Source: Bifidobacterium pullorum subsp. saeculare
GTDB taxonomy: Bacteria > Actinomycetota > Actinomycetes > Actinomycetales > Bifidobacteriaceae
Direction: 5' to 3'
Length of the DNA: 36,375 nt
Assembly (NCBI RefSeq): GCF_016899725.1
Contig: NZ_JACLYU010000016.1
Location: 1-36,375, forward strand
Shown: positions 1 to 7,666 of the stretch, piece after piece
Layout of the letters: every line of letters starts with the position of its first letter
How positions within the stretch are numbered: position 1 is the stretch's first letter
Notes under the pieces: generated by a model
Databases searched by the model: none
What the model was told of the DNA's origin: nothing
What the model saw: only the letters and a program-made list of their open reading frames with translations
Position numbers and translations under genes: made by a program

Positions 1-102
1 GGGGTGGCGGCGGCGTCCGGCCGGCGGCCGGCGGCAGGTGGGAGGCGTCCATGGCTCCAGCGTGGAGGATGGGGATGCGGCGTGTCCAGTCCGCGCGGGC
101 AT
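1..102 (-). CDS. Possible 5' end of a gene running off the left edge (ComEA-like by position only)
   Basis: An open frame starts at ATG 102 on the minus strand and stays open to base 1 (34 codons). A GGAGG lies about a dozen bases upstream. The visible residues are rich in Pro, Arg, Ser and Thr and match no domain that I recognise. In bifidobacteria a comEA-type DNA-uptake gene often lies downstream of leuS, and this frame is where it would begin, so the identity is a guess from synteny. High-G+C shadow ORFs are frequent here and this could be one. A few hundred more bases to the left would decide it. Confidence 0.25.
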   Translation of the reverse strand, partial: MPARTGHAASPSSTLEPWTPPTCRRPPAGRRRHP

Positions 103-121
103 TGTGGTCGGATCCTCCGGG

Positions 122-130
122 TTATCCACA
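122..130. promoter_or_regulatory. Perfect DnaA-box 9-mer
   Basis: TTATCCACA matches the strongest DnaA box exactly. It is the only perfect copy I noticed in the window. It sits just upstream of the possible gene start at 102 and next to a short inverted repeat (133-140 with 147-154). A single box is not an origin; it could be a DnaA-controlled promoter element or chance. Confidence 0.3.
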
Positions 131-203
131 ATGGGTGTGCATGGGAGCGCACCCCGTCCACATGCCGCAGGCACTGTCCGGGCCGATGCCGGCCCGCAGA
201 CGG

Positions 204-247
204 CGACGGGGCCGGACGCGGCGCATGCGCGGCGTCCGGCCCCGTCG
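204..247. terminator. Long G+C hairpin downstream of leuS (distal)
   Basis: Bases 204-219 and 232-247 form a perfect 16-bp inverted repeat with a 12-base loop that is itself largely self-complementary (GCGCATGCGC). Both arms carry the GACGGGGC octamer or its complement. No T-tract follows on either strand, so this is not a textbook intrinsic terminator. Position after the leuS stop suggests 3'-end formation or mRNA protection. Confidence 0.5.
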
Positions 248-267
248 GACCGGTTCTGACATCGGAT

Positions 268-310
268 GCGCACGGGGCCGCGGGAGACGATGCCGTCCCG
301 CCCCGTGCGC
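268..310. terminator. G+C hairpin immediately downstream of leuS
   Basis: GCGCACGGGGC (268-278) pairs with GCCCCGTGCGC (300-310), and the loop can add a further inner stem (GGGA with TCCC). The structure begins four bases after the leuS stop codon. There is no U-tract on the leuS strand. Confidence 0.5.
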
Positions 311-314
311 GCCG

Positions 315-3293
315 TCACTCGGCGGGGACGATCGAGACGATCTTCGGCGCCTTGACGATGACCTTGCGCGGCTGTTTGCCGCCGAGGCGGGAGGCGACGG
401 CCTCGAGCGCCATCCGCTCCAGTTCGGCCGGGTCGATGTCCGGGGAGACCTCGAGCTTGGCGCGCACCTTGCCCTTGATCTGCACGACGGCAGTGACGGT
501 GTCCTGGCCCACGTACTGCGGGTCGGCCACCGGCCACGGCTCGGCGGACAGGGACTCGGAGTGGCCCAGGCGCGCCCACATCTCCTCGCAGATATGCGGG
601 GCGATCGGCGCGAGCATGAGGATGAGCGGCTCCACGGCGGCGCGCGGCACCACATCCAGCGAGGTGAGGTGGTTGTTAAGCACGATGAGCTTGGCGATGG
701 CCGTGTTGGGGCGCATGGCCTCCATCTCCACGGTCACGTCGGCGATCGTGTTGTTGAGCAGCTTGAGGGTCTTGAGGTCCGGGTCCTGCTCGCCCACATG
801 CGCCTCGCCGGTCGTCTCGTCGATGACGTTGCGCCACAGGCGCTGCAGGAAGCGCATGCCGCCGATCACGTTGCGGGTGTTCCACGGGCGGGACTCGTCC
901 AGCGGGCCCATGCTCATCTCGTAGAGGCGGAACGTGTCGGCGCCGTAGTTGTCGTACATGTCGTCCGGCGTGATGATGTTCTTCAGGCTCTTGCCCATCT
1001 TGCCGAACTCACGGTTGACATGCTCGCCGTTCCAGGTGAACGTCGGCTCGCCGTCGGCGCCGGCGGGGCCCTCCTGCACCTCGGCGGCGGGCACGTACTG
1101 GCCGCGGTCGTCGGTGTAGGCGTAGGCCTGGATCATGCCCTGGTTGAACAGCTTGTGGAACGGCTCGGCGGAGTCCACGTAACCCAGGTCGAAGAGCACC
1201 TTGTGCCAGAAGCGGGAGTACAGCAGGTGGAGCACCGCGTGCTCGACGCCGCCGATGTACAGGTCCACGCCGCCGGAGGGGCCGGAGTACTTGTTGTGGT
1301 TCGGGCCCATCCAGTAGTCGAACTCGTCCTTCTCGACCATGTGCTTGGTGTCGGTGGGGTCGAGGTAGCGCATGTAGTACCAGCAGGAGCCGGCCCAGTT
1401 GGGCATCGTGTTCGTGTCGCGGTAATACGTCTTGACACCGTCGCCCAGGTCCATCTCGACCTTCACCCAGTCCTCGTTGCGGCTCAGCGGGGCCTCGGGG
1501 TTGCTTTCGGCGTCCATCGGGTCGAAGGTGCGCGGGCTGTAGTCGGGCACGTCGGGCAGGTCGACCGGCAGCTGGCTGTCCGGCAGCAGGTGGGCCACGC
1601 CGTCCTCGTCGTAGACGATCGGGAAGGGCTCTCCCCAGTAGCGCTGGCGGCTGAACAGCCAGTCTCGCAGACGGTAGGAGACGGTGCCCTTGCCCACGCC
1701 GGCGGATTCGAGCCACGCGTTGACCTTGGCGATCGCCTCGTCGACGCGCAGTCCGTTGATGTCGAGCGCGTCGCCGGCGGCCTTGGTGTGTTCGACGGCG
1801 GAGTTGATGACGACGCCGTCGTGGCTGACGAACGGGGCCTTGCCCTCGTAGTTCGCCAGGCTGTCGCCGGAGTCCGGCAGAGGCTCGACGGTGTAGATGA
1901 CCGGCAGGCCGAACTTGACGGCGAAGTCGTAGTCGCGCTGGTCGCCGCCTGGCACGGCCATGATGGCGCCGGTGCCGTAGTCCATGAGCACGTAGTCGGC
2001 GGTGAACAGCGGCAGCCTGGCGCCGGTGATCGGGTTGATGGCGTACAGGCCGGTGAACAGGCCGGTCTTCTCGCCGGCCTCGTCGACACGGTCCTTGGCG
2101 GTCTTCGACTCGGCGGCCAGACGGTAGGCGTGCACGGCCTCCTTCGGCGTGGCGTAGCCGCCCTTCCATGCCTCGGGCGTGCCCTCGGGCCATGCCTCGG
2201 GCACGTCGGCGAGCAGATCGTGCTCCGGGGAGACGACGGCGAAGGTGGTGCCGAACAGCGTGTCGGGACGGGTGGTGTAGATCTCCATGTCGCGCGTGCC
2301 GGCGGGGGTCTCCACCTCGAAGTGGACGGAGGCGCCGTGGCTTTCGCCGATCCAGTTGCGCTGCATGAGCTTGACCTTCTCCGGCCAGTCGAGGCCGTCG
2401 AGGTCGTCGATGAGGCGGTGGCCGTAGGCGGTGATGCGCATCGACCACTGGCGCAGCTCACGCTGGAAGACGGGGAAGTTGCCGCGCTCGGACTTGCCTT
2501 CGGCGGTGACCTCCTCGTTGGCGAGCACGGTGCCCAGTCCGGGGCACCAGTTCACCGGGGACTTGGAGATGTAGGCGAGGCGGAAGCCGTTGAGGATGTC
2601 GGCGCGCTCTGCCTTGCCCAGGTCGGACCAGACCTTGCCGTCGGACTCGTGGCCGGGGATGGCGCGCCTGCCGGATTCGAACTCCTCCACGAGCTCGCCG
2701 ATGGGACGGGCGCAGCCCTTGGTGCCGGACGGGTTCGTGGCCTCGGGGTCGTACCAGGCGTCGTAGATGCGCGAGAAGATCCACTGGGTCCAGCGCACGT
2801 AGCCGGGGTCGATGGTGGCGAAGGTGCGGCGGTTGTCGAAGCTCAGGCCCATGCGGTGCAGCTGGCGGCTCATGTTGGCGATGTTCGCCTCGGTGGAGAT
2901 GCGCGGATGCTGGCCGGTCTGCACGGCGAACTGCTCGGCGGGCAGGCCGAAGGCGTCGTAGCCCATCGCGTGCAGCACGTTCTCGCCCTTCATGCGGTGG
3001 TAGCGGCTCATCACGTCGGAGGCAAGGTAGCCGAGCGGATGGCCCACGTGCAGGCCCTTGCCGGACGGGTAGGGGAACATGTCCATCGCGAAGTAGGAGG
3101 GGCGGCCGTCCGCGTGGCGACCCTTGCCGTCCGTCAGATCGCCGGAGACGTTCGCGGCCCAGAAGGTGCCCTCCTTGTCCCACTTGGCCTGCCACTTGGT
3201 CTCGATGTCCTGCGCGAGCCGGGCGTTGTAACGGTACTGGGGCTCGTCGGATGCGGTCGCGCCATCGGACGCGTTCTTCTCGTAGTCGCTCAT
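315..3293 (-). CDS. leuS: Leucyl-tRNA synthetase
   Basis: Class Ia cytoplasmic enzyme that charges tRNA-Leu with leucine. The protein has 992 residues, longer than the ~860 of E. coli but usual for actinobacteria. Seen directly: the HIGH-type signature HVGH at residues 81-84 within [16 protein letters not shown], the CP1 editing insertion in the middle third, and a KMSKS-type loop written KMGKSLKN near residue 765. The C-terminal part ends with the usual anticodon-binding and appended domains. ATG 3293 has no Shine-Dalgarno sequence; a -10-like TACTTT lies 8 nt upstream, so a leaderless mRNA is possible in addition to read-through from the solute-binding gene 42 bases upstream. Two large hairpins follow the stop codon. 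Confidence 0.98.
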   Translation of the reverse strand: MSDYEKNASDGATASDEPQYRYNARLAQDIETKWQAKWDKEGTFWAANVSGDLTDGKGRHADGRPSYFAMDMFPYPSGKGLHVGHPLGYLASDVMSRYHRMKGENVLHAMGYDAFGLPAEQFAVQTGQHPRISTEANIANMSRQLHRMGLSFDNRRTFATIDPGYVRWTQWIFSRIYDAWYDPEATNPSGTKGCARPIGELVEEFESGRRAIPGHESDGKVWSDLGKAERADILNGFRLAYISKSPVNWCPGLGTVLANEEVTAEGKSERGNFPVFQRELRQWSMRITAYGHRLIDDLDGLDWPEKVKLMQRNWIGESHGASVHFEVETPAGTRDMEIYTTRPDTLFGTTFAVVSPEHDLLADVPEAWPEGTPEAWKGGYATPKEAVHAYRLAAESKTAKDRVDEAGEKTGLFTGLYAINPITGARLPLFTADYVLMDYGTGAIMAVPGGDQRDYDFAVKFGLPVIYTVEPLPDSGDSLANYEGKAPFVSHDGVVINSAVEHTKAAGDALDINGLRVDEAIAKVNAWLESAGVGKGTVSYRLRDWLFSRQRYWGEPFPIVYDEDGVAHLLPDSQLPVDLPDVPDYSPRTFDPMDAESNPEAPLSRNEDWVKVEMDLGDGVKTYYRDTNTMPNWAGSCWYYMRYLDPTDTKHMVEKDEFDYWMGPNHNKYSGPSGGVDLYIGGVEHAVLHLLYSRFWHKVLFDLGYVDSAEPFHKLFNQGMIQAYAYTDDRGQYVPAAEVQEGPAGADGEPTFTWNGEHVNREFGKMGKSLKNIITPDDMYDNYGADTFRLYEMSMGPLDESRPWNTRNVIGGMRFLQRLWRNVIDETTGEAHVGEQDPDLKTLKLLNNTIADVTVEMEAMRPNTAIAKLIVLNNHLTSLDVVPRAAVEPLILMLAPIAPHICEEMWARLGHSESLSAEPWPVADPQYVGQDTVTAVVQIKGKVRAKLEVSPDIDPAELERMALEAVASRLGGKQPRKVIVKAPKIVSIVPAE

Positions 3294-3301
3294 AATGCGA
3301 C

Positions 3302-3307
3302 AAAGTA
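3302..3307 (-). promoter_or_regulatory. Candidate -10 element for leuS
   Basis: On the minus strand TACTTT ends 8 nt before the leuS ATG, placing a predicted start point at or next to the A of the ATG. A perfect 6-bp inverted repeat (CCGTGT, 3309-3314; ACACGG, 3321-3326) sits directly upstream and could be an operator or a small hairpin. No clear -35 is visible. Confidence 0.3.
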
Positions 3308-3335
3308 GCCGTGTTGCTGGACACGGCGGGGGCGT

Positions 3336-4172
3336 TCAGGCCCCGTCCGTCCGGTATCCGGTTTCGGCCTGCAGACCGGCGAGCAGACGCGCCCTCGTGC
3401 CGTCGGCGGACATGTCGCGTAGGGCGGTGTCGAGCCGTGCGGCGAGCTGGCTGTCGCCGTCCTTGACGGCGATGCCGTAGTCGACGGCGCCGTAGCGGTC
3501 GCCGACGAGGGTGAGATAGCCGTGGCCCTTGGCTGCGGCGAGGCCGGAGAGGATCGCATCGTCGGCGGCGATGGCGTCCGCCTCGCCCACGATCAGCGCG
3601 GTGACGCACTGGGGGTAGGTGTCCCGTTCCTGGATCCGGACGGCGGGGGCCGCGGTCTTGAGCGCGGCGCCGGCCGCCCCGTCGACGACGACGCAGGCGG
3701 TGCGGCCGGCCATGTCGGCCACGGAGCGGATGGCAGTGGCGTCGGAGGCGCGCACGAGCAGGTCCTGCGAGACGGTCAGGTAGGGGCCGGCGAAGTCGGC
3801 CTCGGCCTCGTTGGCGTCGGTCATCGCATAGCCGGCGAGCACCATGTCGACGGTGCCGTCGGCGAGCATGGCGGCGCGGTCGGAGGGGCGTGCCTGGCGG
3901 AAGATGATCTGCTTGCTCGCGTAGCCGAGCTTGCCGGCCACGTAGCGGGCGACGTCGACCTCGAAGCCGGAGTAGGCGCCGTCGTGGAACAGCCCCATGC
4001 CGGGCTCGTCGGTGGCGACGCCGATGGCGATGGTGGGGCCTCCGGGCTGGCCGGCGACGGACGGGGCGCCGCCCGTGGACGGGGCGGCGGCGCAGCCCGC
4101 CAGCGGCGTCATCGCCGCGGCGGCGAGGGCGAGGGCGGCGAGACGGCGGACGGGGCGATGGCGCTTCGGCAT
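3336..4172 (-). CDS. Solute-binding lipoprotein (SBP_bac_3 type, amino-acid ABC transporter family)
   Basis: Exported lipoprotein of about 278 residues. The N-terminus is a basic segment (MPKRHRPVRR), a hydrophobic alanine/leucine stretch and a lipobox LAGC with lipidated Cys27. The mature part resembles periplasmic binding proteins for polar amino acids such as glutamate, with the typical GFEVDVARYVAGKLG and AGYAMTDA segments. I chose ATG 4172, which has GGAG 9 bases upstream and directly starts the signal peptide. An in-frame GTG at 4190 overlaps the corA stop (GTGA) and would give six more residues with translational coupling. No permease or ATPase gene is adjacent, so the partner transporter must be encoded elsewhere, or the protein acts as a sensor or binding factor. 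The ligand is not determined. Confidence 0.85.
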   Translation of the reverse strand: MPKRHRPVRRLAALALAAAAMTPLAGCAAAPSTGGAPSVAGQPGGPTIAIGVATDEPGMGLFHDGAYSGFEVDVARYVAGKLGYASKQIIFRQARPSDRAAMLADGTVDMVLAGYAMTDANEAEADFAGPYLTVSQDLLVRASDATAIRSVADMAGRTACVVVDGAAGAALKTAAPAVRIQERDTYPQCVTALIVGEADAIAADDAILSGLAAAKGHGYLTLVGDRYGAVDYGIAVKDGDSQLAARLDTALRDMSADGTRARLLAGLQAETGYRTDGA

Positions 4173-4186
4173 GGCTGGCGGCTCCG

Positions 4187-5137
4187 TCACCGGAACATGC
4201 GCGAGCGGGTGAGGAACCAGGTCACCACCGCGGACACGGCGATGGAGATGAGGATGACGACGGCGAAGCCCCAGGGCTTGTCGGTGAACGGCATGCCGAG
4301 CATGCCGCCGTCGAAGTTCATGCCGTACATCGAGAAGATGAGCGTGGGGATCGACAACGTGATCGAGATGATGGTGAAGATGCGCATCACGTTGTTGAGG
4401 TTGTTCGACACGATCGAGGCGAAGGCGTCGGTCATGTTCCCAAGGACGCCGCTGTAGATGTTGGCCATCTCGATGGCCTGCTTGTTCTCGGTGATGACGT
4501 CGTCGAGCAGGTCCTCGTCGTCGGGGTACTGCTTGATGCGCTGGAGCGTGGTGAGCTTCTCCATCACGATCTCATTGCTCTTGAGCGAGGTGGTGAAGTA
4601 CACCAAGGTCTTGCTCAGCTCCATGAGCATCACGATCTCGCGGTTCTGCATGGAGTGGCGCAGCTTGAGCTCGAGCTTGTCGCTCTCGCGGTCGATGATG
4701 CGCAGGTAGCGCAGGTACATCGTGGCGTTGCGGTACAGGATCTGCAGGATGAACCGCGAGCGCATGTACGTGTTGAAGCCGCGGATGGTGCCCTCCATGA
4801 AGGGGTGGAGCACGGGGGTGTCCTGCATGCACACGGTGATGATGAGGTTCTCGGTGACGATGATCGACAACGGGATGGTCTCGTACCAGTCGCGGCCGCC
4901 CCGTTCCTCGACGGTAGGGATGTCGACGATGACCATCGTGTAGTTGTCCTCGACGTCGACGCGGGAGCGTTCCTCGTCATCCAGCGGAGCCCTGAGGTCG
5001 GCCAGGTCGACGCCGGTCTGCGAGGCGACGGTGGCCAGCTCCACGTCGGTGGGTTCGCTCAGGCACAGCCAGGAGCCGTTCTCCGGTTTGTCGATGCGTT
5101 CCACCTGCCCGTTGATGGTGCTGAACATCCTCAACAT
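4187..5137 (-). CDS. corA: CorA-family magnesium/divalent cation transporter
   Basis: Protein of 316 residues with a large cytoplasmic N-terminal domain rich in charged helices and two C-terminal membrane helices. The GMN signature of the pore entrance is present as YGMN around residues 271-274, followed by a final helix and a basic tail. This is the standard CorA/MIT architecture, which mediates Mg2+ (or Co2+/Ni2+) uptake as a pentamer. ATG 5137 is preceded by GTGAGG at good spacing. It is the first gene of the minus-strand unit corA, solute-binding lipoprotein, leuS, and its stop overlaps an alternative GTG start of the next gene. Confidence 0.93.
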   Translation of the reverse strand: MLRMFSTINGQVERIDKPENGSWLCLSEPTDVELATVASQTGVDLADLRAPLDDEERSRVDVEDNYTMVIVDIPTVEERGGRDWYETIPLSIIVTENLIITVCMQDTPVLHPFMEGTIRGFNTYMRSRFILQILYRNATMYLRYLRIIDRESDKLELKLRHSMQNREIVMLMELSKTLVYFTTSLKSNEIVMEKLTTLQRIKQYPDDEDLLDDVITENKQAIEMANIYSGVLGNMTDAFASIVSNNLNNVMRIFTIISITLSIPTLIFSMYGMNFDGGMLGMPFTDKPWGFAVVILISIAVSAVVTWFLTRSRMFR

Positions 5138-5265
5138 CGCGCCTCACCCGCCTTCCGTCACGACGTCCTGTCCGCTGCGGTGCGCCGGGACGGGGCCGCG
5201 CTCCGTGCCGGGCTGGCACAAGGATAGTCCCATGGGCGCGACTTTCGGCCCGGTTCCGCCGTTCG

Positions 5266-5283
5266 ACGGGGCGCCGGCCCCGT
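5266..5283. terminator. Short G+C hairpin in the corA/EamA divergent region
   Basis: ACGGGGC (5266-5272) and GCCCCGT (5277-5283) form a perfect 7-bp stem with a four-base loop. It lies in the divergent gap between corA and the EamA transporter, so a terminator role is unlikely. It is one of several structures here built from the GACGGGGC octamer. Its function is unknown. Confidence 0.35.
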
Positions 5284-5401
5284 GGCGGCGCCCGCTGGCG
5301 GCACGGCACGCTGGCATGGGACGTGCCGCGGCGCGCTAAGGTGTGCGTGGCCCCATGCGTGGGGACCGGAGAAGACGAAATCGTTCAGGATGGTGTGTGC
5401 G

Positions 5402-6319
5402 ATGCGCGTACGTGCGTTCCGACGGTGGCGCAGCGAGGCGTCCCGCGGGTTCCCGCCGAATCTGGCACGGCTCATGCTGCTGTGCTGCGCGGCCCTGTGG
5501 GGCGGCAGCTATCTGGTGGCGAAGGTGGCGCTCGGCGTCATCCCGCCCATGTGGCTTATGGCGTTGCGCATGGCGGGCGCCTGCCTGGTGATGCTGATCC
5601 TGTTCCGCCGTGCGATCCTGCCCAGCCTCGACCGGCGCATCGTGGTGCCGGCGCTGCTGGTGGGGGTCACCTACTGGGGCACGATGACCACGCAGACCAT
5701 CGGCCTGACGACGATCGACCCGGGACGCAGCGCCTTCCTGACGGCCGCGTACTGCGTGATCACGCCGTTCGCCGCCTGGGCGATCAGCCGGCAGCGGCCG
5801 AGGGCCATCAACCTGATGGCGGCGGTCATCTGCCTGGCAGGCGTGGGTTTCGTGGCGTTGAAGCCCGGATCCGGGGCCCTGTCGCTGGGCGTGGGCGACC
5901 TGCTCACCCTGGCGTGCGCGGTCATCTTCTCGTTCAACCTGACGCTGCTGGGCGTGTTCTCGCAGCGTTTCCACCCGATCGCCGTGACCTTCGTGCAGTT
6001 CGCGGTGGCGGGCGTGCTGTTCCTCGCCGGGGCGTTGCTGACCGAACCCGGCCCCACGGCCGCTTGGCTGGAGCCGGGGGTGGTGGCCAGCTTCCTCTAC
6101 CTGTTCCTCGGTGCCACCACGCTGGCGCAGATCATGCAGAACATCGGGCTGGCGCATGTGCCGGCGGCGAGCGCGTCGATCATCATGTGCACGGAGAGCC
6201 TGTTCTCGGTCGGCTTCTCCGCCCTGTTCTGGGGCGAGGCGATCGGGTGGAACTCGGCCGTCGGCTTCGCGTTGATCTTCGCCGCCGTGCTGATGAGCGT
6301 GGTCGGCAAGCGCGGCTGA
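5402..6319 (+). CDS. EamA-family (DMT superfamily) transporter
   Basis: Integral membrane protein of about 305 residues with roughly ten hydrophobic segments arranged as two repeated EamA halves. The first repeat begins with the family-typical LCCAALWGGSYLVAKVAL and the second contains AQIMQNIGLAHVPAASASII. Such proteins export or exchange metabolites or amino acids; the substrate cannot be read from the sequence. The frame is open further upstream, but AGGA at 5387-5390 lies 11 nt before ATG 5402, which directly precedes the basic start of the first membrane helix. ATG 5390 is an alternative. The gene is divergent from corA and followed 42 bases later by the methyltransferase start. Confidence 0.88.
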   Translation: MRVRAFRRWRSEASRGFPPNLARLMLLCCAALWGGSYLVAKVALGVIPPMWLMALRMAGACLVMLILFRRAILPSLDRRIVVPALLVGVTYWGTMTTQTIGLTTIDPGRSAFLTAAYCVITPFAAWAISRQRPRAINLMAAVICLAGVGFVALKPGSGALSLGVGDLLTLACAVIFSFNLTLLGVFSQRFHPIAVTFVQFAVAGVLFLAGALLTEPGPTAAWLEPGVVASFLYLFLGATTLAQIMQNIGLAHVPAASASIIMCTESLFSVGFSALFWGEAIGWNSAVGFALIFAAVLMSVVGKRG

Positions 6320-6348
6320 CACGGCGCCATGCGCGGGGGTGCGCCTCC

Positions 6349-6354
6349 TACACT
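6349..6354 (+). promoter_or_regulatory. Candidate -10 element, leaderless type
   Basis: TACACT ends 7 nt before ATG 6362 of the methyltransferase gene, which has no Shine-Dalgarno sequence. No convincing -35 is visible. See the finding on leaderless candidates. Confidence 0.3.
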
Positions 6355-6361
6355 GGTGCCC

Positions 6362-7603
6362 ATGAGTCTGAACGAGGAGACGAGGGCGTTCGCGCGCGCC
6401 CACCGCGGGCAGGACGTGCGGGACCTGGCCCTGCACGCCAGGCCGGGCGAAGGCGTGGACCTGCCGGCGGCGCTGGACCAGATCGCCGGCTGGCGCACGG
6501 CGCGCACGAAGCTGCCGCAGTGGGCGGCGTGCGAGGACATCCTCTACCCGCCGCATCTGGCGATGGAGCAGTGCTCCTCGGAGGCGACGGCGCGGTACAA
6601 GGCCGCCGTCGCCGCCCGCCTGGCCGCCGGGGAGCCGGGGCCGACCACCTTGGTGGACCTGACGGGCGGGTTCGGCGTGGACTGCTCGTTCCTGGCCCGC
6701 GGCTTCGACCGCGCCGTCTATGTGGAGCGCCAGGAGGCCCTGTGCGACCTGGCCCGGCACAACTTCGCCGCGCTCGGCCTGGGCCACGTCGAGGTGCGCC
6801 ATGGCGAGGCGCGGGAGCAGGCCGATGCCGTCGGCCCGGCCACGCTCGTCTACCTGGATCCGGCCCGGCGCGACGCGCACGGGGCGCGCACCTACGCCAT
6901 CGCGGACTGCTCCCCCGACCTCGCCGCACTGCTGCCCCGCCTGCTCGACGCCGCCCCGCATGTCATGGCCAAGCTCTCCCCCATGCTCGACTGGCATCGC
7001 GCCGTGGCGGACCTCGGCGGCCATGTGGCCGAGGTGCATGTGGTCTCCGTAGGCAACGAGTGCAAGGAGCTGCTGCTCGTGCTCGACCGCGCCGAGCACG
7101 GCCGGCCGGATTTGGTGTGCGCCGACGACGGCGCCGTGTTCGTCGTGGCCGCCGACGGGTCCACGTCGTGGACCGGACAGGCCTGCGGGCACGCGGACGC
7201 CAACGCGCACGCGGAGCCGGAGCCGGCCGGCGACGCCGCCTCCTGGCGGTTCCTGTACGAGCCGAACGCCTCGGTCATGAAGGCCGGCTGCTTCCGGGAG
7301 GTGGCCCGCTCCTTCGGCGTCGCCCAAGTCGCCTCGAACAGCCACCTGTTCGTCTCCGCCGACCCCGCGCCCGGATTCCCCGGCCGCGCCTTTTGCATCG
7401 AGGCGGTCACGACGATGGCCAAGCGCGAGCTCAAGGCGCTGCTCGCCGGCGTCGACCGGGCGAACGTGGCGGTGCGCAACTTCCCGATGTCAGCTGACGC
7501 GCTCAGGAAACGGCTCCGGCTCAGGGACGGCGGCGACGCCTACCTGTTCGGCACCACCGGCGCGGACGGCCGCCACCTCATCATCCTCGGGCGCAAGGCC
7601 TGA
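6362..7603 (+). CDS. Class I SAM-dependent methyltransferase with C-terminal THUMP-like domain
   Basis: Protein of 413 residues. The N-terminal third is helical. It is followed by a Rossmann methyltransferase core with motif I as LVDLTGGFGVDCSFLA and motif IV as VYLDPARRD, in the place of DPPY in nucleic-acid methylases. The C-terminal section resembles the THUMP-like domain found in this actinobacterial/firmicute family. The substrate is probably RNA, but this is inference from the domain. The annotated start ATG 6362 is preferred over an in-frame start at 6329, because the extra 11 residues lack conservation-like features and neither has a ribosome binding site. The gene lies between the EamA transporter and the UvrA-like gene on the same strand. 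Confidence 0.82.
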   Translation: MSLNEETRAFARAHRGQDVRDLALHARPGEGVDLPAALDQIAGWRTARTKLPQWAACEDILYPPHLAMEQCSSEATARYKAAVAARLAAGEPGPTTLVDLTGGFGVDCSFLARGFDRAVYVERQEALCDLARHNFAALGLGHVEVRHGEAREQADAVGPATLVYLDPARRDAHGARTYAIADCSPDLAALLPRLLDAAPHVMAKLSPMLDWHRAVADLGGHVAEVHVVSVGNECKELLLVLDRAEHGRPDLVCADDGAVFVVAADGSTSWTGQACGHADANAHAEPEPAGDAASWRFLYEPNASVMKAGCFREVARSFGVAQVASNSHLFVSADPAPGFPGRAFCIEAVTTMAKRELKALLAGVDRANVAVRNFPMSADALRKRLRLRDGGDAYLFGTTGADGRHLIILGRKA

Positions 7604-7666
7604 CCCGGCCGCCGCCGTCCGCCGCCACCATCACCGTCATCATCATTCGTTCCAGGAGGCACCACC

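Noticed and set aside
51..3308. Plus-strand open frame of 1085 codons opposite leuS
   Set aside because: It is an antisense shadow of a clear leuS gene in high-G+C DNA; the translation is Val/Gly/His/Arg-rich low complexity without any domain.
5336..7345. Minus-strand open frame of 669 codons opposite the EamA and methyltransferase genes
   Set aside because: It spans two recognisable plus-strand genes, has Arg/Gln/His-rich shadow composition and no ribosome site.
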